DNA of 64,000 bases from Gillisia sp. Hel1_33_143 (GTDB lineage: Bacteria; Bacteroidota; Bacteroidia; Flavobacteriales; Flavobacteriaceae). This document shows, in pieces, positions 57,551-64,000 of this stretch. Position 1 is the stretch's first letter. Every line of letters begins with the position of its first letter. A program made the position numbers and the translations under genes. The notes under the pieces were generated by a model. That model made no database searches. It saw only the letters and a program-made list of their open reading frames with translations, and had not been told where the DNA came from. The stretch lies in NCBI RefSeq assembly GCF_900104765.1, contig NZ_LT629737.1:2542001-2606000 (forward strand), given 5' to 3'.

Positions 57551-57570
57551 AGGTAACCGAATAGGTAACC
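57551..57570. repeat. Two tandem AGGTAACC repeats, candidate integrase arm sites
   Basis: AGGTAACC at 57551-57558 and again at 57563-57570, 12 bp apart, about 50 bp inside the island end. Short direct repeats near the core are typical of integrase arm-binding sites; the function is inferred. The rest of the spacer up to 57705 shows no gene. Confidence 0.5.
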
Positions 57571-57705
57571 TTTGCACCGATTTTATCCGTGAGAACAAAG
57601 ATATATGAATATCTTAAACTAAAAAACAATAAAAAGATTCAAATTTTATTTGTTGTCTTTTTTTGTGTGCTAATCCTTTAGCATCTGAATACTTTCTGTA
57701 TAATT

Positions 57706-58078
57706 ATGAAAAAACTAAAAGCTTGGGCAAAAAAGTTAAAGCAACAATTGGTGCTACTGCATTTGGCCTATAAGTATAAAAGAACACCTTGGTATGCCAA
57801 GGCATTGATATTTAATCATTGCCTATGCCCTGAGCCCCATAGACCTTATTCCAGATTTTATCCCGATAATTGGCTATTTGGACGATCTAATTTTGTTGCC
57901 GATAGGCATTTATTTCGCTTTCAGGCTTATCCGTGATGATGTGAAAGCGGAGTGTTTGACAAGGGCAAAGGACTATAATTGGAACAAAAAGAACAATTGG
58001 GTAATCGGGGGCATAATCATTTTGATTTGGGCGTTTATCGGTTTTTGGATTTTTAAAAGCGTATCCCCAATCAAATAG
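57706..58078 (+). pseudogene. DUF1232 (YkvA-like) membrane protein gene, frameshifted
   Basis: The frame from 57706 encodes MKKLKAWAKKLKQQ and goes on to KRTPWYAKALIF (residue 36). The family hallmark YALSPIDLIPDFIPIIGYLDD continues in another frame after the extra A at 57814/57815. Removing one base restores a 123-residue protein with two C-terminal hydrophobic segments. It is either a pseudogene or a sequencing error. It is the only plus-strand gene of the island part seen here, convergent with the stress-protein gene. Confidence 0.8.
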
Positions 58079-58113
58079 TTCAGAATAAAAGCTAAATGTG
58101 TTAATTCCAATTT

Positions 58114-58539
58114 TCAAGAAACCATCATTACCGGAATATTGGAATGGCGCATCACCCGTTCTGCAACACTCCCCATCAAAAGATGTTTTAACCCTGTCCT
58201 TCCGTGAGTTCCCAGTACAAGTAGATCGGCCTTCCAGTTTTGTGCGGTTTTTAGGATATCCTCTTCCGGATTGCCCTCGGGCATAAATTTTAAAAGCTCA
58301 TTCCCATTGTACATTTGGGCCAATTCATCCAAGGTTTGCTCGGCCTCTTTCTTTAATACGATCAAGGCCTGTTCGTGTGTGATCCCGGCATCTACATTGC
58401 CAAGTGCTTTCGATTTTTCGATTACAAAAAGCAATGCTGCTTTAGCCCCTAATTGATGAGCGAGTTCCAAGCCTTTTTTAGCGGCTTTCATTGAATACTC
58501 ACTGCTATCCACGGCAATTAAAATTTTCTTGTACGCCAT
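58114..58539 (-). CDS. Universal stress protein UspA family
   Basis: 141 residues, a single Usp domain. The ATP-binding signature G110-x2-G113-x9-G123-S124 (GTHGRTGLKHLLMGS) and D11 are intact, so it is of the nucleotide-binding type. Usp genes are found in fluoride- and stress-linked operons of other bacteria. It is the last gene of the minus-strand island operon, 26 bp after the MFS gene. The codon use is richer in G and C than in the core genes. Confidence 0.92.
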   Translation of the reverse strand: MAYKKILIAVDSSEYSMKAAKKGLELAHQLGAKAALLFVIEKSKALGNVDAGITHEQALIVLKKEAEQTLDELAQMYNGNELLKFMPEGNPEEDILKTAQNWKADLLVLGTHGRTGLKHLLMGSVAERVMRHSNIPVMMVS

Positions 58540-58565
58540 ATCTATTTATTTTTGAATTAAAAAAG

Positions 58566-59759
58566 TTATTGTGGATGTTCCATTTTATTTTTGGTTTTGG
58601 GAACAAAAAACAACATAAACAGAAATACTAAGATACTCATTATTGCGGTAAGCAGAAAGGTGGCCGATGCCCCGTAAAATGTCCATAACAATCCTGCAAA
58701 TGCACTTGCAACCATTAAAGCGATGCTTTGCAATGCAACAAAAAGCCCCATTGCCGTGCCCACTTCCTCATTCTTGACCAGGCCGGCCACCCACGCTTTT
58801 GAGATGCCCTCGGTGGCTGCCATATAAATTCCATAAATCCCGAAAAGAACATAAAAAAGGGTATTGTTTCCCGCTTCTGCCATTCCGAAGTAAATCCCCG
58901 AAAAAAGGATCAGTCCAAAAAGGAAAATCTTTTTTATACCGATACGGTCTGCCAATAAACCAAGCGGAAATGCGGCAAGGGCATAGACCAGGTTATAAAA
59001 GATATAGACCATAAGGACATTGTTTTCGCTTCCCGTGGCCTCGTTTACCTTGAGCAATAACAACATATCCGAACTATTGAAAAGGGAAAAAGTAATAAGC
59101 CCCACAATTAACCTTTTGTAGGTGGGGCTTGCAATTTTCCAATACTTAAAAAATGAAAAGAACCCTGGGGAACTTTTTTGCTTTTTTGTTGGCAATGGTT
59201 TCTCCTTTCTAAAATAGGTAATGCCTACCGAAATAATCCCCGGAACAAAAGCAATATAAAAAAGCCACCTAAGTTGGCCCGGATAAAAATATAAAAACAG
59301 TAGTGCGAGTGCAGGGCCGAATACCGCGCCCAAGGTGTCCCAGCCCCGATGAAAACTAAATACCTGCCCTTTGGTCTTTAATGTGGCCTCTCCCGAAAGC
59401 AGCGCGTCCCTTGGGGCGGTACGAAAACCTTTCCCGAGGCGGTCAATAGTCCTTGAAAAAAATATCCAGATCGGATAAACGAAAACGGCCATCATCGGTT
59501 TGGAGAGCGCGCTCAAAAAATAGCCCACCCGTACAAAGGGCATCCGTTTTCCTATCCTGTCGCTCCAGTTTCCAAAATAGCCTTTGCTAAGTCCTGCGGT
59601 CGCTTCGGCTAGTCCTTCCAGAACACCTATTAAAAATATGGAAAACCCAATATTTTGAAGATAAACGGGAATAATGGGATACAGCATTTCGCTTGCGATA
59701 TCGGCAAACATACTTACCAGGGAAAGTATCCAGACCAGACGGGTTATATTTTTAAACAT
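58566..59759 (-). CDS. MFS transporter
   Basis: 397 residues with about twelve membrane helices. Loop 2-3 reads FGNWSDRIGKRMPF and the corresponding loop in the second half LLADRIGIKKIF, both matching the MFS G-x3-D-R-x-G-K/R motif. The N-terminal MFADIASEMLYPIIPVYL is characteristic of a bacterial MFS group of uncertain substrate found in stress operons. It overlaps the upstream PAP2 gene by 8 bp. Substrate unknown; given its neighbours, fluoride or a phosphate compound may be considered. Confidence 0.88.
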   Translation of the reverse strand: MFKNITRLVWILSLVSMFADIASEMLYPIIPVYLQNIGFSIFLIGVLEGLAEATAGLSKGYFGNWSDRIGKRMPFVRVGYFLSALSKPMMAVFVYPIWIFFSRTIDRLGKGFRTAPRDALLSGEATLKTKGQVFSFHRGWDTLGAVFGPALALLFLYFYPGQLRWLFYIAFVPGIISVGITYFRKEKPLPTKKQKSSPGFFSFFKYWKIASPTYKRLIVGLITFSLFNSSDMLLLLKVNEATGSENNVLMVYIFYNLVYALAAFPLGLLADRIGIKKIFLFGLILFSGIYFGMAEAGNNTLFYVLFGIYGIYMAATEGISKAWVAGLVKNEEVGTAMGLFVALQSIALMVASAFAGLLWTFYGASATFLLTAIMSILVFLFMLFFVPKTKNKMEHPQ

Positions 59760-60336
59760 TTGAAAACTGTTTTTCTGCTTTACTCTTATAGAAAAAATAC
59801 AATTTACTCATTAAATAGCCTAAACCTATTCCTACCAAAGCCGCTATTATTACATCACCCGGATAGTGGACACCATTATATATCCGACTGTAGGAAACCA
59901 ATAATGCCCAAAAGCCCAATATCCATTTTAACCAATTGAATTTCTTTGGTAAAATGAAAAATAAAAATGCAGCAAGGGCAAAAGCATTGGCCGCGTGGGA
60001 CGACACAAAACCATATTGGCCTCCCGGCCCGGCTTTGCTCAAATGTATCAATCCTTCCAATGCCGAATTATGAGATGGCCGCAAGCGTTTTACCGTATGC
60101 TTTATAAGGTGCGAGGCTATTTGATCTGCCAAAGTAATAAGAATCCCAATGGCAAGGAAAATCGGGATACTTCTTTTTTTGTAGTGCCAAATCAAAAGAG
60201 CTGCGATTGCAGTGTAAAAGGGTATCCAAAACAGTTTATCACTTGCCCAATACATAATCGGATCAAAAAAAGCATTGTGCTTTCCGTTAAGATAAAGGAA
60301 AAGCTTGGTGTCCAATGAATTTAAATTTTCTATCAT
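59752..60336 (-). CDS. PAP2 family membrane phosphatase (first)
   Basis: 194 residues with about five membrane helices. The three PAP2 motifs are K79-x6-R86-P87, SSHA (112-115, replacing the usual PSGH) and S150-R151-x5-H157-x3-D161. It would remove a phosphate from a lipid phosphate or diphosphate on the periplasmic face. Its gene lies 3 bp after the second PAP2 gene and overlaps the MFS gene by 8 bp. Confidence 0.9.
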   Translation of the reverse strand: MIENLNSLDTKLFLYLNGKHNAFFDPIMYWASDKLFWIPFYTAIAALLIWHYKKRSIPIFLAIGILITLADQIASHLIKHTVKRLRPSHNSALEGLIHLSKAGPGGQYGFVSSHAANAFALAAFLFFILPKKFNWLKWILGFWALLVSYSRIYNGVHYPGDVIIAALVGIGLGYLMSKLYFFYKSKAEKQFSNV

Positions 60337-60339
60337 ATC

Positions 60340-60990
60340 TTAAAGGGGTTTGAAATCAGAGCTTAAAAGCAACTTTTTTTTATTAATGAGATTTTGCCTC
60401 ATTTTATAACAAAGCAAAGCAGATGATACCCCAATAATAATTCCGCCCAATACATCACTCGGATAATGCAAACCTAAATGCAATCGGGAATAGCCTACCA
60501 ATATTGCCCAGATAAATAAAATCAATTTTAAAAACCATTTTTTATATACATTAACCAGGGCAGCCACCATAGCAAATGTTAGCGTTGTATGACCAGAGGG
60601 AAATGAAGGGCTTAAACTTTCTTTGGTTTTTTCTAAATAATCATAGATAATGAATGGCCTTGTTCTGTTGAAGCCATACTTAAACAACGTAACAATAACG
60701 ACTGCAACAAAAATTGAAATGATGACATACAGCATATTTTGGATTGTGATTATTTCCTTTTTTATCAATCCCTTTATTAATACAAAAACAGGAATACTAA
60801 AGACTATCGGGTACGCCAAATTTGTAATAATCCTAAAGGTTTCGTCCAAAGATTGATCCCTGTTAAGATAGATTACCTTAAGTGTGTTGATATCCAGGTT
60901 TGGAATAAAAAAGAAGGCAAGAATGGAAAGAAAAATGCCTATCCCAATGCTTATTTTTATGTTCTTTCTATTTAATGGGTTAATTGCCAT
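60340..60990 (-). CDS. PAP2 family membrane phosphatase (second)
   Basis: 216 residues with about six membrane helices. Motifs: K104-x6-R111-P112, PSGH (131-134) and S168-R169-x5-H175-x3-D179, all canonical. It shares the fold with its neighbour but little sequence, so the pair is not a recent duplication. It is 47 bp downstream of DUF190 in the operon. Possible substrates are undecaprenyl diphosphate or phosphatidylglycerol phosphate; none is proven. Confidence 0.91.
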   Translation of the reverse strand: MAINPLNRKNIKISIGIGIFLSILAFFFIPNLDINTLKVIYLNRDQSLDETFRIITNLAYPIVFSIPVFVLIKGLIKKEIITIQNMLYVIISIFVAVVIVTLFKYGFNRTRPFIIYDYLEKTKESLSPSFPSGHTTLTFAMVAALVNVYKKWFLKLILFIWAILVGYSRLHLGLHYPSDVLGGIIIGVSSALLCYKMRQNLINKKKLLLSSDFKPL

Positions 60991-61037
60991 AATTTTTCTT
61001 AGATCGTATATTGATAAAGCTTGACCTATTCAATTCT

Positions 61038-61382
61038 TTATTTTTTCAATTCAATTTCACTTTTTACCACTACGATTTTTGTTTCCTCAAGCAATAGCTT
61101 TTGATGTTGTAAAAATTCATTGATTTTTTCTTCTGTATCAGTGAGTTCTACCACGTGCGGATGCTTATAATGCCTTGTTTCACTAATTCCCCAGTGAATT
61201 TTTCCTTTTTCAAAATACCCTTTGCTCACGTTAAAATTCAACGCCTGATCTAAATCAAAAGCTTTGGCTTTTTTTATCAATTCTGAAGCAAAATCGCCGG
61301 CCTTCAATCTGTTCCAAAAAGAAAGGTTTTTTATTTTTTGACCGTATTCAAAGTAAATCCTGATGGTTATGTGGTTTTTCAT
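61038..61382 (-). CDS. DUF190 family protein
   Basis: 114 residues with the DUF190 pattern: an N-terminal strand ending in RIYFEYGQK, the middle ALNFNVSKGYFEKGKIHWG and the valine-rich end TKIVVVKSEIEL. The fold is ferredoxin-like and related to PII signal proteins. The family is repeatedly found next to fluoride exporter genes (crcB/fluC, clc). It overlaps the CLC gene by 4 bp (ATG inside the neighbouring stop), implying coupled synthesis and perhaps regulation of the antiporter. Confidence 0.85.
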   Translation of the reverse strand: MKNHITIRIYFEYGQKIKNLSFWNRLKAGDFASELIKKAKAFDLDQALNFNVSKGYFEKGKIHWGISETRHYKHPHVVELTDTEEKINEFLQHQKLLLEETKIVVVKSEIELKK

Positions 61383-62692
61383 TTATTATTGTTTTTATTT
61401 CGTCTATGTTTAATTTCAGCTAATTGAAGACCTTTTTCGCGGGTATAAACCGGATGCTTTGGGCTTCCTATAATTTGGGAGGAATAAACCCCGGAATGGC
61501 CGGAGAATAAATAAGCAGTACTACAAGCTAACGCTATAAAGACACCTGATTCTATTCCGAAAAGTTCTATTCCCATTACCGTACAGGCAATGGGCGTATT
61601 GGTTGCCCCGGCAAAAACGGCCACAAATCCCATACCCGCCAACAAACCCATTGGCAAAGGAATAAACCAAATCAAAACGTTGCCCAATGTAGCCCCGATA
61701 TAGAACAAAGGGGTTACTTCACCTCCCTTAAAGCCTGCGCCAAGGGTAAACGAGGTGAACAAAACTTTTAATAAAAAATCATAAGAATTGAGATGAATAT
61801 TAAAAGAATCGACAATAGTTGGAATGCCAAGCCCTATATATTTGGTGGTTCCCATAAAATAGATAGCGATTGCCAAAATAACCCCACCAATTACCGGTCG
61901 TAAAGGCGGATAATTGATGTATTTTTTAAACAAATCGCTCCAGAAATGGGTCGATTTGGAAAACAGCATCCCTACCAGGCCAAAAATAATCCCTGCCAAT
62001 AATGCCCATAACAAATTTGCCGGGTTCATATTAGCTACTTCGGTTATATGATATTGGGTATGGGAAACGCCCCAAATCCTGCAAAAATAATCAGCAAAAA
62101 CAGCCGCCATAAAACTTGGGATAATAGCATCCAATCTTATACGCCCCAATACCAAAACTTCAAGGGCAAAGATTCCCCCGGCCAAGGGTGTTCCAAACAC
62201 CGAAGCAAAACCGGCACTTATCCCGGCAATCAACATAATTTTACGGTTTCGTCTTGAAAGTTTGAACAGCTTCGTAAACCTGTCGGCCACTGCGCCACCT
62301 ACCTGAACTGCCGTCCCTTCACGACCAGCTGACCCCCCGAAGAAATGGGTGAGAACAGTTCCGAACAGCACTAAAGGTGCCATCCGGAAAGGAATGATCT
62401 TTTTTGGGGAGTGAAATTCCTCCAATAATAAATTATTGCCCTTAACGACACTATTTCCATATAGATGATAAGAAAGACCAATTATAAAACCACCTACGGG
62501 CAATAAGGCAATAATCCATAAATGGGATTCCCGCCAGGCAGTTGCCCATTCCAGGCTTAAAAGAAAAAACGCAGAAATACTTCCGGCAATGGCACCTATT
62601 AACAAGCAGATCAAGATCCACTTTAAAAGATATAGAAGGGAGGGTATTTGTTCTATTGAGGCTAAAGATTCTTTAATTTTTTTCAGATTCAT
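61379..62692 (-). CDS. CLC-type fluoride/proton antiporter (CLC-F)
   Basis: 437 residues, about ten or more membrane helices. The ion-binding loop reads GNN (85-87), where chloride CLCs have GSGIP; Asn at this place is a known mark of CLC-F. The gating glutamate is E125 (GREGT, 123-127). G-F-K-G-G-E-V-T-P-L-F (320-330) supplies the Glu324/Thr326 pair that matches the fluoride-path residues of characterised CLC-F, and SGHSGVYSSQ (397-406) follows. It exports F- in exchange for H+. It is coupled to enolase (9-bp gap) and DUF190. Confidence 0.85.
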   Translation of the reverse strand: MNLKKIKESLASIEQIPSLLYLLKWILICLLIGAIAGSISAFFLLSLEWATAWRESHLWIIALLPVGGFIIGLSYHLYGNSVVKGNNLLLEEFHSPKKIIPFRMAPLVLFGTVLTHFFGGSAGREGTAVQVGGAVADRFTKLFKLSRRNRKIMLIAGISAGFASVFGTPLAGGIFALEVLVLGRIRLDAIIPSFMAAVFADYFCRIWGVSHTQYHITEVANMNPANLLWALLAGIIFGLVGMLFSKSTHFWSDLFKKYINYPPLRPVIGGVILAIAIYFMGTTKYIGLGIPTIVDSFNIHLNSYDFLLKVLFTSFTLGAGFKGGEVTPLFYIGATLGNVLIWFIPLPMGLLAGMGFVAVFAGATNTPIACTVMGIELFGIESGVFIALACSTAYLFSGHSGVYSSQIIGSPKHPVYTREKGLQLAEIKHRRNKNNNK

Positions 62693-62701
62693 ACGGCCTA
62701 A

Positions 62702-63982
62702 TTAATTATTTTTAAAGGCTTTTATCCCCGTAAACACAGCTTCTTTGCCCAATTCCTGTTCTATCCTGATGAGTTGATTGAACTTGGCAATGCGCTCGCC
62801 ACGGCTACCGCTTCCCGTTTTTATTTTTCCGGCTGCCGTTGCCACGGCCAAATCTGCGATAAAAGTATCCTCGGTCTCCCCGCTTCGATGGGAAATGAAA
62901 AAACTGTATTTGTTCTTCTTTGCCAATGCTATTGTTTCCAAGGTTTCGGTAACTGTACCTATTTGGTTCAACTTGATGAGAATGGAATTACAGGCGTTTT
63001 TATCAATGGCTTCCTGTAAAAGTCTTTTGTTGGTACACAGCAGATCATCCCCGATCAATTCGATCTTGCTCCCCAGTTCATTTGTCAGGGTCTGCCATCC
63101 TTCCCAGTCGTTTTCCGCCATTCCATCTTCCAACGAAATAATGGGATATTGATCTACCCAGCTTTTCCAAAGATCAATGAGCTGGTTGCTTGAATATTTT
63201 TTTTGAGTGCTTTTAAATAAAACATAGTTCCCTTCCTGCCATAGTTCGCTCGCTGCGGGATCTAGGCAAATGGAAATATCGGTGCCCGGTTTATAGCCTG
63301 CTTTTTCAATAGCTTCAAGAATTACTTCAATCGCTTCTTCGTTTGATTTTAAATTAGGTGCAAACCCGCCTTCATCGCCAACCCCGGTAAAGTAATTTTT
63401 ATTTTTCAGGATACTTTTCAAGGCGTGGAAAGTTTCTTCTCCCATTCGGATAGCTTCATAAAAAGCGGGGGCGTTATGGGGGGCAATCATAAATTCCTGA
63501 AAATCCACATTGTTATCGGCGTGAGCCCCGCCATTTATCACGTTCATACAGGGCACCGGCATTGTGAATTTTCCATCGGTATTCAAATAACGGTATAAAG
63601 GCTCTTTCGAAAATGCTGCTGCCGCTCTGGCAAATGCCATAGAAATGGGCAGTATGGCATTGGCGCCAAGATTTGATTTGTTGGAGGTGCCGTCCAGTTC
63701 CATTAGAAAATTGTCCAACTCCTGTTGGTTATCGAACACCTTATTGGAAAGGGCCGGTGCGATAATTTGGTTAATGTTGTTTACCGCCTTTAATACCCCT
63801 TTGCTATTGTATCGCGTTTTGCCCCCGTCCCGGAGTTCAACAGCTTCCTTTTCCCCAGTACTTGCAACGGAAGGGCAGATGGCACGGCCAAAAAATCCTT
63901 TTTCTAAAGTAATTTCTGCTTCCACAGTTGGATTTCCACGGGAGTCCAAAACTTCCCTTGCAATGAGTTTTTGAATTTTCAT
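62702..63982 (-). CDS. eno: Enolase (accessory copy in fluoride-tolerance operon)
   Basis: Converts 2-phosphoglycerate to phosphoenolpyruvate. 426 residues, full length. Mg2+ ligands D241, E285, D312; catalytic E204 (GDEGG) and K337 (LIKLNQ); H154, E163 and H365 are also present. The mobile loop reads PSVASTG (37-43), with Val39 replacing the invariant Gly of PSGASTG. It lies first in the operon and its ATG is 18 bp from the window edge. A housekeeping enolase is expected elsewhere. Enolase is a fluoride target, which explains its presence next to a fluoride exporter. Confidence 0.93.
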   Translation of the reverse strand: MKIQKLIAREVLDSRGNPTVEAEITLEKGFFGRAICPSVASTGEKEAVELRDGGKTRYNSKGVLKAVNNINQIIAPALSNKVFDNQQELDNFLMELDGTSNKSNLGANAILPISMAFARAAAAFSKEPLYRYLNTDGKFTMPVPCMNVINGGAHADNNVDFQEFMIAPHNAPAFYEAIRMGEETFHALKSILKNKNYFTGVGDEGGFAPNLKSNEEAIEVILEAIEKAGYKPGTDISICLDPAASELWQEGNYVLFKSTQKKYSSNQLIDLWKSWVDQYPIISLEDGMAENDWEGWQTLTNELGSKIELIGDDLLCTNKRLLQEAIDKNACNSILIKLNQIGTVTETLETIALAKKNKYSFFISHRSGETEDTFIADLAVATAAGKIKTGSGSRGERIAKFNQLIRIEQELGKEAVFTGIKAFKNN

Positions 63983-64000
63983 AATTTTAGTTTTTAAATT

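Noticed and set aside
57811-57820. Programmed frameshift in the DUF1232 gene
   Set aside because: The site has no known slippery heptamer, stop-codon trigger or downstream structure that I can see; mutation or sequencing error is simpler.
63983-64000. Fluoride riboswitch expected upstream of eno
   Set aside because: Only 18 bases remain before the edge, too few for the riboswitch; I see none inside the operon gaps either.

Overview
The window is a chromosomal segment of a flavobacterium (Bacteroidota, Flavobacteriaceae; a marine genus such as Gramella/Christiangramia or a relative is my inference). The evidence is low G+C with dense short-gap genes, recurrent TAnnTTTG promoter boxes, few Shine-Dalgarno sequences, and typical flavobacterial gene sets (aroB divergent from proline dehydrogenase, ClpC next to GyrA, 7TM-HD phosphohydrolase, CysE-CysM, a RecQ helicase).

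Positions 1-57,470 look like ordinary core genome. 1-9,600 holds metabolism: aroB, proline dehydrogenase, an acyltransferase, yebC, pterin dehydratase, gcvT, the NAD(P)HX repair enzyme and a histidine ammonia-lyase. 9,600-21,500 holds clpC, gyrA, a TPR protein, an NlpC/P60 hydrolase, a thiolase, the HD protein and a Gre-like factor. 21,540-23,060 is a small regulatory unit: a SatD-like protein (cyclase-like domain plus C-terminal helix-turn-helix) translationally coupled to a DUF3307 membrane protein, preceded by three 22-bp inverted repeats at exact 29-bp spacing. 23,000-36,300 holds an aldehyde dehydrogenase, a Nudix hydrolase, a thioesterase, a DUF3817-MscS-nuclease-MscS run, galE, a DEAD-box helicase, membrane proteins and two SDR enzymes. 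36,400-53,800 holds a FUSC-type exporter, cysE-cysM, a Crp/Fnr regulator, two superfamily-2 helicases (one is RecQ), a divergent TruA paralogue, CorA, a lactonase, tRNA-Arg(TCT), deoC and an FAD oxidoreductase. 54,000-57,250 is a seven-PAS protein with a histidine-kinase dimerisation domain but no ATPase domain, followed by a single-domain response regulator.

At 57,475 the sequence changes character. Just after a strong terminator comes a 15-bp block equal to the 3' end of a tRNA (probably tRNA-Pro, read on the minus strand), then an inverted repeat and tandem AGGTAACC repeats. This looks like one end of an island integrated into a tRNA gene. From there to 64,000 the DNA is visibly richer in G+C and carries a minus-strand operon: enolase, CLC-type fluoride/proton antiporter, DUF190, two PAP2 phosphatases, an MFS transporter and a universal stress protein. 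A frameshifted DUF1232 gene lies at the border. The CLC protein has the GNN motif and the E-V-T track of the fluoride subclass, and the enolase has Val in place of the invariant Gly of its mobile active-site loop. Enolase is a known fluoride target, so I read the operon as a horizontally acquired fluoride-tolerance cassette. The island continues past the right edge.
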